NCBI RefSeq assembly: GCF_002000365.1
Contig: NZ_MVBK01000090.1
Coordinates: 1 to 32,695, forward strand
Length of the DNA: 32,695 bases
Source: Thioalkalivibrio denitrificans
GTDB lineage: Bacteria > Pseudomonadota > Gammaproteobacteria > Ectothiorhodospirales > Ectothiorhodospiraceae
Reading direction: 5' to 3'
The translations under genes were made by a program, and so were the position numbers. The notes beneath the pieces were generated by a model. It worked only from the letters and a program-made list of their open reading frames with translations. It was not told where the DNA came from and ran no database searches. Positions 1-8,125 of the stretch are shown in pieces (the first letter of the stretch is position 1; every line of letters begins with the position of its first letter).

Positions 1-207
1 GCCGAGTACGTACTCGGCCTGCTGCCCCGGGGTACCCACGAGTACGCGCGCTTCATCCGGCCCTCGGAACTCACCCGCTGGGCGCGCGCCGCGGGACTCG
101 AGACACGACACCTGGCGGGGCTCGGGTACAACCCCGTCACGCACGAATACCGGCTCGACGATGACGTACAGGTCAACTATCTGATGCACACCACGAGGGA
201 CGCGTGA
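1..207 (+). CDS. ubiG: 3-demethylubiquinone 3-O-methyltransferase UbiG, C-terminal end (5' truncated)
   Basis: The window opens inside this gene in frame 1, and 68 codons plus the stop remain. The peptide carries the UbiG C-terminal signature: LPRGTHEYARFIRPSEL followed by a YNPVTHEYRL stretch and a final VNYLM. UbiG is a SAM-dependent methyltransferase that performs both O-methylations in ubiquinone synthesis. The SAM-binding core lies outside the window. The stop overlaps the GTG start of the next gene by 4 bp (GTGA), so the two are translationally coupled. The ubiG-then-phosphatase order is the same as in pseudomonads. Confidence 0.93.
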   Translation, partial: AEYVLGLLPRGTHEYARFIRPSELTRWARAAGLETRHLAGLGYNPVTHEYRLDDDVQVNYLMHTTRDA

Positions 208-911
208 GGCCCGCACCGGACTTCCCCTTCCGGACGATACTGTTCGATCTGGACGGCACGCTCGCCGACACCGCGCCGGATCTCCACGCGGCACAGGTCC
301 AGCTGTCCCGGGAGCAGGGGCTTGAGCCCCTGCCCTTCGAGCGGGTGCGCAATCATGTCTCCCACGGTTCCACCGCCCTGGTGCGGCTGGCCTTTCCGGA
401 TGCCGAGGGGGAACGCTTCGAGCAACTGCGCGCGCGTTTCCTGGAGATCTACGCGGAGAATCTGTTTCGCGACACGGTGTTGTTCCCCGGCATGGACACG
501 CTGCTCGCCTGGCTCGAATCGCGCGGTCTCAACTGGGGCGTGGTCACCAACAAGCCGGCGTTTCTCACCGACCCGCTCATGGTCGCTCTGGGCCTTGCCG
601 GCCGGGCGGCCTGCATCGTGAGCGGCGACACCATCGACGAACGCAAACCCCATCCCGCGCCCATGTGGCACGCCTGTGAACTGGCCGGATCGCGCCCGGC
701 CGAGTGCCTCTACGTGGGTGACGCCGAACGCGACATCCAGGCCGGGCACGCCGCCGGCATGGCCACGCTCATTGCCCTGTACGGCTACATCGACGAGACC
801 CAGCGCCCGGAGCAATGGGGCGCCGACGGCATGATCCGCGAACCCCGCGAGGTCGTCGACTGGATGCTCGGCACGCACGAGCCGGTGGCGAGGGTTGGCG
901 AGGAAACCTGA
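204..911 (+). CDS. mupP: HAD-family phosphatase, MupP/Gph type (N-acetylmuramate 6-phosphate or phosphoglycolate phosphatase)
   Basis: A 235-residue HAD phosphatase of subfamily IA. Motif I is DLDGT at residues 15-19 (nucleophile Asp15, acid/base Asp17), motif II is in VVTNKP, the motif III lysine is in ERKPHP, and motif IV is YVGDAERD. Start is GTG, overlapping the ubiG stop by 4 bp. Such proteins are usually annotated as phosphoglycolate phosphatase. The homologue directly downstream of ubiG in Pseudomonas was shown to be MupP, which dephosphorylates MurNAc-6-phosphate in the peptidoglycan recycling route that bypasses de novo UDP-MurNAc synthesis. The assignment to MupP rests on that position and is an inference; Gph is the alternative. 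The stop lies 10 bp before a repeat mosaic. Confidence 0.85.
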   Translation: MRPAPDFPFRTILFDLDGTLADTAPDLHAAQVQLSREQGLEPLPFERVRNHVSHGSTALVRLAFPDAEGERFEQLRARFLEIYAENLFRDTVLFPGMDTLLAWLESRGLNWGVVTNKPAFLTDPLMVALGLAGRAACIVSGDTIDERKPHPAPMWHACELAGSRPAECLYVGDAERDIQAGHAAGMATLIALYGYIDETQRPEQWGADGMIREPREVVDWMLGTHEPVARVGEET

Positions 912-920
912 AGTTCTGTC

Positions 921-1265
921 TTACCACGAAGCGCACGAAGGACACGAAGAAAGTAAAAAATGTTCTCTCGCAAAGACGCGAAGCACGCCAAGAGAGCCAA
1001 TTCATAGGGCGGGCCATGCCCGCCGCCCTGGCATTGTTCAATGTCCGGTGGCGCCCATGGGGCGCCCTATGTAGGGCATTGGACCACGAAGGGCAGGAAG
1101 GGGAAAAAGACATTCTCTCGCAAAGAGCGCGAAGTACCCCAGGAATGGCCTTTTGCTGTTACTGATTTGGTTTTCTATGATTCAACGCTTTCCTTGGCGT
1201 GCTTCGCGTCTTCGCGAGAGACCATTTTTTCAGTTTCTTCGTGTCCGTCGTGAGCTTCGTGGTAA
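921..1265. repeat. Interspersed mosaic repeat, copy 1 (between mupP and rmuC)
   Basis: The element is bounded by a perfect 11-bp inverted repeat: TTACCACGAAG at 921-931 and CTTCGTGGTAA at 1255-1265. Inside are CACGAAG units about 9 bp apart, then a CGCAAAGA/CGCGAAGCA/CGCCAAG array also with 9-bp spacing. Next come a GGCGGGC-CAT-GCCCGCC hairpin and a GGCGCCCATGGGGCGCC hairpin. The same arrays follow in inverted orientation. Short ORFs cross it in most frames but read as repetitive peptides and are not genes. This fills the 385-bp gap between mupP and rmuC; no other feature was seen. Confidence 0.9.
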
Positions 1266-1296
1266 AACGGCCTTTTCATATAAATAGAGACACCAG

Positions 1297-2553
1297 TTGA
1301 ACACGACGCTGATCATTGCCGTCATCATCGCCCTCATCGTCGGCGCCCTGCTCGGGTACGTTGTCGCGTACCTGCGCGCGCAGCAGCGCACGGCGGTGCT
1401 CGAATCGGAGCTGGCGGCGGAGAGACGCCGCGGCGAAGAGCGTACGGCGGCGTTCGAGGAATACCGCAAGCAGATGTCGGACAGTTTCTCGGCGCTGGCG
1501 GGCCAGGCGCTCAGACACAACAGCGAGGAATTCCTGCGCCTGGCCAAGGAGCATCTCAAGGCGGTGCAGGTACAGGCCAGTGCCGACCTGAACCAGAAGG
1601 AAAAGGCCATTGAGGGACTGGTCAAACCGATACGGGAGACACTGGAAAAGACCGAGGCCCAGATTCGCGCCATGGAGCAGGCCCGGGAAAAGGCGTTCGG
1701 TTCCCTGAGCCAGCACCTCCAGCTGATGGCCGAGGGGCAGCAGCGCCTGCAACTCGAGACCAACAACCTGGTGCGCGCGCTGTCACGCCCGACGGTACGC
1801 GGCCAATGGGGCGAGATGACTCTGCGGCGGCTTGCGGAACTGGCGGGCATGGTGGAGCACTGCGACTTTCAGGAGCAGACGCACCGGGTCACCGAAGACG
1901 GCGCCATGCGCCCGGACATGATCGTGCGCCTGCCCGACGCCCGGGAACTGGTGGTGGACGCCAAGACGCCCCTGGACGCCTACCTGGCCGCCGCGGACGC
2001 CCCGGACGACCAGCAGCGCGAACAGCATCTCAAGACTCACGCGCGCAAGGTGCGCGAGCGCATGCGTGAGCTTTCCAGCAAGGCCTACTGGACGCAGTTC
2101 AAGGAGTCACCGGATTTCGTCATCCTGTTCATCCCCGGCGACCAGTTCCTGTCAGCTGCCCTGGAACACGATCCTGCCCTGCTGGAGGATGCCCTCTCAA
2201 ACCGCGTGATCCTGGCCACCCCGAGCAGCCTGGTGGCCTTGCTGCGCGCCGTAGCCTACGGCTGGCGTCAGCAGGCCGTGGCCGAGAATGCCGAGCGCAT
2301 CCGTGAACTGGGCGAGGAACTCTACAAGCGACTGGCAACATTCACGGAACACCTGGCACGTCTCGGCAAGACGCTGGGCACCAGCGTGGACCACTACAAC
2401 AAGGCGGTGGGTTCCCTTGAGCGCAACGTCATGCCCGGCGCCCGGCGTTTCCCGGAACTGGGCATCCAGGCCAGGAAGCAGATGGAAGAACCCACGCCCC
2501 TTGAACAGGCCCCCCGCATGCCCCTGGACACCGAGGAACCGCCGAAAGAGTGA
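1297..2553 (+). CDS. rmuC: DNA recombination protein RmuC
   Basis: A 418-residue protein. It has an N-terminal membrane anchor (about residues 4-27), a long charged coiled coil (about 28-150), and the RmuC domain (about 165-370), with the core stretch RPTVRGQWGEMTLRRLAEL and later VVDAKTPLDAY. RmuC proteins limit inversions at short inverted repeats in E. coli and have a nuclease-like fold. The start is TTG: it is the only start that keeps the membrane anchor, and its upstream AGAGAC is a weak ribosome site. The gene stands alone between two copies of the mosaic repeat, and the downstream copy begins on the last base of its stop codon. Confidence 0.92.
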   Translation: MNTTLIIAVIIALIVGALLGYVVAYLRAQQRTAVLESELAAERRRGEERTAAFEEYRKQMSDSFSALAGQALRHNSEEFLRLAKEHLKAVQVQASADLNQKEKAIEGLVKPIRETLEKTEAQIRAMEQAREKAFGSLSQHLQLMAEGQQRLQLETNNLVRALSRPTVRGQWGEMTLRRLAELAGMVEHCDFQEQTHRVTEDGAMRPDMIVRLPDARELVVDAKTPLDAYLAAADAPDDQQREQHLKTHARKVRERMRELSSKAYWTQFKESPDFVILFIPGDQFLSAALEHDPALLEDALSNRVILATPSSLVALLRAVAYGWRQQAVAENAERIRELGEELYKRLATFTEHLARLGKTLGTSVDHYNKAVGSLERNVMPGARRFPELGIQARKQMEEPTPLEQAPRMPLDTEEPPKE

Positions 2554-2924
2554 TTGAACCACGGAGCGCACGAAGGGCACGAAGAGACAAAAAAGACTTT
2601 CTCTCGCAAAGACGCGAAGCACGCCAAGGAAAGCGATTCATAGGGCGGGCCGTGCCCGCCACCCCGACACGATTCCGCGTCCGGCGGCGCCCATGGGGCG
2701 CCCTATGTTCATGATTGAACCACGAGGCTCACGAAGAGACAAAAGGCCTTCTCTCGCAAAGGCCGCAGAGTACGCCAAGGAGATCCTGAAGAAAGGGTAT
2801 ACCGCCGGACGTGGGATCGTGGCGGCACAGCGGACACGGGCAGCCCAACGAACTGTTCCAGGATTTTCTTGGCGTGCTTCGCGTCTTTGCGAGAGAACAT
2901 GTTCTTGAATTTTCGTGGTTCAAT
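2553..2924. repeat. Interspersed mosaic repeat, copy 2 (between rmuC and the GNAT gene)
   Basis: Bounded by a perfect 11-bp inverted repeat, ATTGAACCACG at 2553-2563 and CGTGGTTCAAT at 2914-2924. It holds the same modules as copy 1: CACGAAG units, a TCTCTCGCAAAG array, a GGCGGGC-CGT-GCCCGCC hairpin and a GGCGCCCATGGGGCGCC hairpin. A second internal ATTGAACCACG lies near 2714, which suggests two elements in tandem or nested. It begins on the last base of the rmuC stop codon. No gene lies in this gap. Confidence 0.9.
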
Positions 2925-2942
2925 CCAAACGAAATCAACGCC

Positions 2943-3455
2943 TCAATCGTTATCCTGGTGGCCCCGGCGGTTGATGCGCATCTGGACCACGACGCGGGAG
3001 CGGCCGTCGGGGGTGGCGTGTTCCTCGTGGCTGTAGGGCATGAAGCCCATTTCCGACAGCATCACGACGCCGTCCTCGTTGTCGCCCGGGATGCGGGCGC
3101 GCACTTCGCGAACCCGGTGGCCGCGGAAGGCCACGTCCAGCAGCCGGGACACCAGCATGCTGCCCACGCCGTGACCCCGGTACTCGGGATCCACCACCAC
3201 GGGCCCCAGATAGCCCTGCCTGCCCTCTTCCACCTCGTAGAGGGCACCGAGCCCGACCACCCTACCCTTCACCTCCGCCACCGTCACGTCCTGGCGTGAC
3301 CGCAGCAACTCGCGGATGGCCGTCGGGCTGGCGGGATCAGCCGCCTCCCAGAACACCGCGGCAGATTCGTCCGCAGTCCCGGTGAGTCTTGGCAGTGCCG
3401 CATAGTCGGCCTCCGCCAGGGACCGAAAGCTGATTTTCTTATGACGTTTCGCCAT
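2943..3455 (-). CDS. GNAT-family N-acetyltransferase
   Basis: A 170-residue GNAT acetyltransferase. The acetyl-CoA site is visible: beta-4 LGPVVVDPEYRGHGVG, with the R-x-x-G-x-G loop at about 93-98, followed by helix SMLVSRLLDVAF. The substrate cannot be told from the sequence. The start is placed at the ATG at 3455 (MAKRHKK), preceded by a GAGG about 12 bp upstream; an in-frame extension to 3518 has no family-like residues. It lies 94 bp downstream of the DUF1566-type gene on the same strand and may be the last gene of that unit. A repeat mosaic begins about 20 bp past its stop. Confidence 0.8.
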   Translation of the reverse strand: MAKRHKKISFRSLAEADYAALPRLTGTADESAAVFWEAADPASPTAIRELLRSRQDVTVAEVKGRVVGLGALYEVEEGRQGYLGPVVVDPEYRGHGVGSMLVSRLLDVAFRGHRVREVRARIPGDNEDGVVMLSEMGFMPYSHEEHATPDGRSRVVVQMRINRRGHQDND

Positions 3456-3549
3456 GAACGGCGTCAACCTCGTGAAGGCGGTGACGGGATCGTAGCCGCT
3501 CCAGGCTCCCGGAGCCACACGGTCATACCGCGGTCCCGCTGGCGGGCAG

Positions 3550-4134
3550 TCAGCGAAAGATGCATGCCTCGACGCCCTGGTCGCGGCTCATCACCGGACG
3601 CAGATAGAATCGGCCGCCCATGTTGCAGCGTGTGCGGCCGCTGCCGGCAAAGTCCACGAAGCAGTCGTACTGGGAATGTCCGCCGGCACGCACCCGCGTC
3701 CAGAACCATCCGTCGGGCGTGTCGGGGAAGGCCGTGCGATCCAGGGCCGGGCCGGCGCCCGAAGGCTGCAGCAGCGACCGCAGTTCGTGGAACTCGGGCA
3801 AACGCCACGGACAGGCGCGAGATGCCAGCGCTTCAACACGCCGGTTCGCTTCTGACCAGGTCAGGCGTTCGGCCTCACCCGAACACCGGTCGCCATCGGG
3901 CCGCTGCCCCAGACTGCAGCGCATCCAGACGAGGCCCTGCCGATGGTCCTCCACCAGGCCAGGGCCGGGCAACGTGAAACGATCGGCGCCATCCGCCTGG
4001 ACCGCGGTACCCGTCAGCAAGCCCACAACAGCGACGCCGACAAGCAGTCTCGCCTGTGCCCACCTCCGCCCCGGGAACAGCCTGCGATCACCTTGACGCC
4101 ACGGGCGCTCACTTGAGGAGGCACTGTCTTTCAT
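3550..4134 (-). CDS. Exported DUF1566 (Lcl C-terminal-like) domain protein
   Basis: A 194-residue protein with a basic N-terminus and a hydrophobic segment at about 29-46 ending in AVQADG, consistent with a signal peptide with a long n-region. The rest fits a DUF1566/Lcl-C module: DHRQGLVWMRC at about 63-73, LTWSEANRRVEAL at about 91-103, WRLPEFHELRSLL at about 110-122, WFWTRVRAGG, and a terminal FYLRPV. Six or more cysteines (73, 84, 108, 158, 170, 191) suggest disulfides and an envelope location. The domain resembles carbohydrate- or protein-binding C-type-lectin-like folds, but no function is established. Its ATG overlaps the stop of the upstream membrane-protein gene by 4 bp (ATGA), so the two are coupled. 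Confidence 0.72.
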   Translation of the reverse strand: MKDSASSSERPWRQGDRRLFPGRRWAQARLLVGVAVVGLLTGTAVQADGADRFTLPGPGLVEDHRQGLVWMRCSLGQRPDGDRCSGEAERLTWSEANRRVEALASRACPWRLPEFHELRSLLQPSGAGPALDRTAFPDTPDGWFWTRVRAGGHSQYDCFVDFAGSGRTRCNMGGRFYLRPVMSRDQGVEACIFR

Positions 4135-4907
4135 GGACTCCGGTCCTCCGACCCCGATGACTCCTTGCGCGGTGCCGCCGCTTCCAGGCCCGATACCAGG
4201 GTTTCGGCGGTGTTCAGCAGGGCACCGACCTCACGCGTATCCGTGGGGCTCAGCGGGCGGACCACCGCCATGATCTGGCCGTGGGCCCGTATCGCCAGAT
4301 CCTTCTCCCTGCGCAGGACGTCCAGCATGCCCGATTCCATCACCACCCTGAGGGCCTCGGCCTCATGACCGCTGCGTGTGCGGATTCGGATGCCGGGCAC
4401 CGCCCTCGCGCCGATCGGCAGTTCCACGGATTCCAGACCATGCATGTGCTCGATCCGGTCGGCGAGGCGCCCCAGGGCCTTGGAGGGCGGATTCTCCGGT
4501 TCCACCATCAGGTAGGGGCTGTCGAGTATCTCGCTCTGTACCAGGGCCACGGTGCGTGTGGAACCAGCCGCCCGATCGCGCAATACGTAACGCCGCCAGC
4601 CGGACTGGCCGGCGAGCAGGTCGAACAGCCACGCACGCCGCCGCGCCTCCTGGCGATGGAGCGGGTGAAACACCGCTCCGGCACCGGACGACTCGATCAC
4701 GCCCAGACGTTCCAGCTCGACCATCAGGAAGCTCTCCTTGCCCGACCACGGTTCGTAGCCCATGCGCCCGCCCGCGGTGCGCATGCGTCGGCCACGGGCA
4801 CGCATGCGGCGCATGGCCAGCAGCGCCGGCACCACGGTGGCCAGGAAGACCACCATGAGCAGGAACAGATAGATCAGCGTGTCGCGATAGATCTCCAGAT
4901 CGTCCAT
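4131..4907 (-). CDS. Single-pass membrane protein of unknown function
   Basis: A 258-residue protein that I do not recognise. It has one strong transmembrane helix at about residues 9-31, followed by RRMRARGRRMR, so the large C-terminal part is predicted to be cytoplasmic. That part is alpha/beta-like and has no visible catalytic motif. The pattern of a membrane anchor, then YVLRDRAAGSTRTVALVQSE and a LMVEPENPPSKALGRLADR stretch, weakly recalls the common membrane-anchored proteins whose soluble domain carries an F/Y-x-Y strand and a PEF-like motif. No name is justified. It is the first gene of a coupled pair with the exported DUF1566 protein, and it is transcribed divergently from hpnC across a 124-bp gap. 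Confidence 0.7.
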   Translation of the reverse strand: MDDLEIYRDTLIYLFLLMVVFLATVVPALLAMRRMRARGRRMRTAGGRMGYEPWSGKESFLMVELERLGVIESSGAGAVFHPLHRQEARRRAWLFDLLAGQSGWRRYVLRDRAAGSTRTVALVQSEILDSPYLMVEPENPPSKALGRLADRIEHMHGLESVELPIGARAVPGIRIRTRSGHEAEALRVVMESGMLDVLRREKDLAIRAHGQIMAVVRPLSPTDTREVGALLNTAETLVSGLEAAAPRKESSGSEDRSP

Positions 4908-5031
4908 ACCTCAGCTCCAGACGGGCACCGGCCGCACCGATGCCCTGTGATAGACTCGCCTCCCATGTCAGCCCGCAACGCGCCTCGTCATGCGCCCCTT
5001 GCCCCGCCCCCGGCCGGGTGACACCCCGCTT

Positions 5032-5931
5032 ATGTCTGATCGTCCCGATCACCGTGTCCGCAGGGCCTATGCCCAGTGTACACGCCGGGCCCGGGCCCAC
5101 TATGAGAACTTCCCGGTGGCATCGCTGTTGTTGCCGGCCCGCATGCGAGGCCCGGTAGCAGCCATCTACGTGTTTGCGCGCCGTGCCGACGACCTCGCCG
5201 ACGAGGGCACGCTGACCCCGCAGCAACGCCTGGAAGCCCTTGATGCGCTGGACAGGAGGCTCGAGGCTGCGGCCGCGGGCGAACCCGATGACGATGACGG
5301 CTTCATCGCGCTGTCCCACGCCATCCGCGCGCACGGGCTGCCCGTCTCCCTGTTCCGGGACCTGCTCGATGCCTTCCGCCAGGACGTGACGGTCACACGT
5401 TATCAGGACTTCGGGCAGGTGATGCAATACTGCCGGCGCTCCGCCAACCCTGTGGGTCGGCTGCTGCTGCATCTTGCCGGGCACGCGGATGCACGCAAGA
5501 CAGCCTGTTCCGATGCCATCTGCTCCGCACTGCAGCTGATCAACTTCTACCAGGATCTCTCGCAGGATTATCACGAGATGGGACGCATCTACCTGCCCCA
5601 GGACGAGATGGCCCGCTTCGGCGTGAGCGAGGCGCATATCGCCGAGGCCGTCACCGACCCGGCCATGCGCCGCCTGATGCACTTTCAGTACGACAGGGCC
5701 GACCGGCTGCTGCGCTCCGGTGCGCCGCTGGGTGCCGAACTCGGGGGGCGATTCGGGCTCGAGATCCGCATGATCACGGTTGCGGGGGCGCGCGTATTGT
5801 GGCATTTGAAACGGCGCGAGGCCGACGTGTTCTCGCGTCCGCGCCTGCGGTGGACCGATTACGCAGTCATCCTCAGGAACGCCCTCCTGCCGCGGAGGAC
5901 CGCCGCCATGGCCAAAGGGTCGCTGTCATGA
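5032..5931 (+). CDS. hpnC: Squalene synthase HpnC (hydroxysqualene-forming)
   Basis: A 299-residue trans-isoprenyl-diphosphate synthase. The first Asp-rich motif is DDLAD at 53-57 and the second QDLSQD at 174-179, followed by GRIYLPQDEM, the usual HpnC/HpnD order. In the three-step bacterial route, HpnD makes presqualene diphosphate from two farnesyl diphosphates, HpnC turns it into hydroxysqualene and HpnE makes squalene. The start at MSDRPDHRV is preferred to the upstream ATG at 4990 because the extra 14 residues are Pro/Arg-rich and unlike the family. The ribosome site is weak. The stop overlaps the hpnD start by 4 bp (ATGA). Confidence 0.93.
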   Translation: MSDRPDHRVRRAYAQCTRRARAHYENFPVASLLLPARMRGPVAAIYVFARRADDLADEGTLTPQQRLEALDALDRRLEAAAAGEPDDDDGFIALSHAIRAHGLPVSLFRDLLDAFRQDVTVTRYQDFGQVMQYCRRSANPVGRLLLHLAGHADARKTACSDAICSALQLINFYQDLSQDYHEMGRIYLPQDEMARFGVSEAHIAEAVTDPAMRRLMHFQYDRADRLLRSGAPLGAELGGRFGLEIRMITVAGARVLWHLKRREADVFSRPRLRWTDYAVILRNALLPRRTAAMAKGSLS

Positions 5932-6791
5932 CGCCGGAACAGTACTGCCAGGACAAGGCTGCGCGCAGCGGTTCCAGCTTCTACTACAGTTTCCGGTTCC
6001 TGCCGGAGGAACAGCGCCGGGCGATTACGGCACTCTACGCCTTCTGCCGGGAGGTGGATGACGTGGTGGACGAGTGCCGGGAGCCGGACATTGCGCGCCG
6101 CAAGCTGGACTGGTGGCGCGAGGAAGTGGCGCGCCTGTTTGCGGGCCACCCCGGCCATCCGGTGACCCGTGCCCTGCAACCGGCCATCGAGCGCTACAAT
6201 CTACCCGAGGAGCACTTCCGGGAGATCATCGACGGCATGCAGATGGACCTGGATTATGACGCCTACCCCACGTTCACCGAACTCTCCCTGTACTGTCATC
6301 GCGTGGCGTCCGTGGTGGGTCTGATGGCGGCCGAGATCTTCGGCTACGAGGACCGGCAGACCACCCGCTACGCCCACGACCTGGGGATGGCCTTCCAGCT
6401 CACGAATATCCTGCGCGACGTTCACGAGGACGCCTTGCGCGGCCGCGTGTACATCCCGCTGGACGAGTTGCGGCGGTTCGGTGTGGAGCCCAAGGAACTC
6501 ACCCTGCCCCAGGCATCGGACCGGCTCCGCGCACTGTTCGAGTTCCAGGGACGTCGCGCACGGGACTACTACGACCGGGCCTTCGAACGGCTCCCCGAAT
6601 CGGACCGTTATGCCCAGCGAAGCGGCATCATCATGGCAACCATCTACCGCACGCTGCTGGACGAGATCGAGCGCGATGGCTACCGGGTGCTGGAGCGGCG
6701 CATCCGGCTCACACCGCTGCGCAAGCTGTGGATCGCCTGGCGCACGGCGCGGAAGGAGAAGCGGCGTCATCGCCGCCGGCAACTCGCATGA
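5928..6791 (+). CDS. hpnD: Presqualene diphosphate synthase HpnD
   Basis: A 287-residue head-to-head prenyl synthase. It has the FCREVDDVVDE motif (Asp-rich part at 44-49) and the LTNILRDVHEDALRGRVYIP motif (RDVHED at 163-168), both binding Mg-diphosphate. It condenses two farnesyl diphosphates to presqualene diphosphate. The start at 5928 is set by the 4-bp overlap with hpnC and by MTPEQYCQDKAARSGSSFYYS, a family-typical N-terminus; an upstream in-frame ATG at 5799 lies inside hpnC. The stop overlaps hpnE by 4 bp (ATGA), so all three squalene genes are one coupled unit. Confidence 0.94.
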   Translation: MTPEQYCQDKAARSGSSFYYSFRFLPEEQRRAITALYAFCREVDDVVDECREPDIARRKLDWWREEVARLFAGHPGHPVTRALQPAIERYNLPEEHFREIIDGMQMDLDYDAYPTFTELSLYCHRVASVVGLMAAEIFGYEDRQTTRYAHDLGMAFQLTNILRDVHEDALRGRVYIPLDELRRFGVEPKELTLPQASDRLRALFEFQGRRARDYYDRAFERLPESDRYAQRSGIIMATIYRTLLDEIERDGYRVLERRIRLTPLRKLWIAWRTARKEKRRHRRRQLA

Positions 6792-8104
6792 GACCCGTGG
6801 ACACGATTGTCGTGGGCGCCGGGTGGTCGGGTCTGGCCGCGGCGGTGGAACTGGCCGCCGCCGGCCGGGAAGTCACCGTGCTGGAAGCCGCGCAGCAGCC
6901 CGGCGGACGGGCCCGCAGTGTCGCCCTGGGAGACCATGTCCTGGACAACGGTCAACACGTCCTGCTTGGGGCCTACGAACACATTCTGGCCCTGCTGCAC
7001 AGACTCGAGGTCGCCGAAAGCGAAGTGCTCCTGCGCCTGCCTCTGGATCTGACCATGCGTGCGCCGGAAAGGCGCGGCCTTGCGCTTTCTCCCCTGTACC
7101 TGCCCGCGCCGCTGCACCTGCTCGCCGGATTGCTCACCGCACGCGGGGCCGGTCTGTTCGAGACGCTGCGCGCCCTTCCCGGCATCCGGCGCATGATCCG
7201 GGAGACAGATACAGAGGACATCACCGTTGCCACGCTGCTGCAGCGTTGCAACCAGCCCGAGAGCCTGCGACGTGGCCTGTGGTCACCCCTGTGCCTGGCC
7301 GCCCTGAATACGCCGGTGCACGAGGCCTCGGCCAGGCTCTTCACGGAGGTGCTGAAGGAGGCCTTCACCGGTCATCGCAGCCACTGCGATCTGCTGTTGC
7401 CTCGGGTGGACCTTGATCGCGTCCTGGCACAACCGGCGCAGCGTTACCTGGAGGACCGGGGCGGACGCCTGCTCACCGGCCGGCGGGTGACCGGCGTGGA
7501 ACCGCTTGAGTGGGGTCTGCGCGTTCGGATGCGGGATCTCGACCTCGAGGCCGGCAACGTGATCCTGGCCACACCGCCCAACGTGAGCGCCGCGCTGCTG
7601 ACCCCGCTGCCCGACATGCGCGGCGTGGTGCGGGGCCTGGAGCAACTGGGTCAGGAACCCATCTGCACCATCTACCTGCAGTATCCCCCCGAGGTGCATC
7701 TGCCCATGCCCATGGTGGGTGTGCTGGACCTTACCGCACAATGGGTCTTCGATCGCCGGCACACGGGGCAAGCGGGCGTCATGGCCGTGGTGGTATCGGG
7801 TCCGGGCGCCCACATGGACCTGGACAACGACGCGCTGGCCAGGCAGGTGACTGCCGAACTGGCGCTCCTGTTTCCCGACTGGCCGGCCCCGCAGGCGCAC
7901 TGGGTGGTGCGCGAGAAACGCGCCACGTTCCGCGCCGCCGCCGGGTGCGAAGCGCTCCGGCCCGCCATGCGCACACCGATCCGCGGGCTCTGGCTCGCCG
8001 GTGATCATGTGCGCAACGGTCTGCCGGCCACCCTCGAAGGGGCCGTGCTGAATGGCATACAATGCGCCCGCGCCATCATCCGTGAAACCGCGCCGGACGC
8101 CTGA
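6788..8104 (+). CDS. hpnE: Hydroxysqualene dehydroxylase HpnE (FAD-dependent)
   Basis: A 438-residue flavin amine-oxidase/phytoene-desaturase-type protein. The N-terminal Rossmann dinucleotide motif is VVGAGWSGLAAAVELA, then VLEAAQQPGGRARS. The C-terminal FAD-binding motif is GLWLAGDHVRNGLPATLEGA. It reductively removes the hydroxyl of hydroxysqualene to give squalene. The start is fixed by the 4-bp overlap with hpnD. No squalene-hopene cyclase or other hopanoid gene lies in the window, so the end product (hopanoid or squalene itself) cannot be decided here. A YciK-like gene begins 21 bp after the stop. Confidence 0.93.
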   Translation: MRPVDTIVVGAGWSGLAAAVELAAAGREVTVLEAAQQPGGRARSVALGDHVLDNGQHVLLGAYEHILALLHRLEVAESEVLLRLPLDLTMRAPERRGLALSPLYLPAPLHLLAGLLTARGAGLFETLRALPGIRRMIRETDTEDITVATLLQRCNQPESLRRGLWSPLCLAALNTPVHEASARLFTEVLKEAFTGHRSHCDLLLPRVDLDRVLAQPAQRYLEDRGGRLLTGRRVTGVEPLEWGLRVRMRDLDLEAGNVILATPPNVSAALLTPLPDMRGVVRGLEQLGQEPICTIYLQYPPEVHLPMPMVGVLDLTAQWVFDRRHTGQAGVMAVVVSGPGAHMDLDNDALARQVTAELALLFPDWPAPQAHWVVREKRATFRAAAGCEALRPAMRTPIRGLWLAGDHVRNGLPATLEGAVLNGIQCARAIIRETAPDA

Positions 8105-8125
8105 CATCCCTGTACGCTCCTACTC

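Noticed and set aside
815-1253. Short ORFs across the mosaic repeats with peptides such as TTKRTKDTKK or ASRLRER
   Set aside because: They come from the 9-bp repeat units and recur in all repeat copies and frames; no start signals or conserved length.
921-1265. Insertion sequence because of the perfect 11-bp inverted ends
   Set aside because: No transposase ORF and no target duplication at the flanks; a non-autonomous element cannot be excluded, so it is listed as a repeat.
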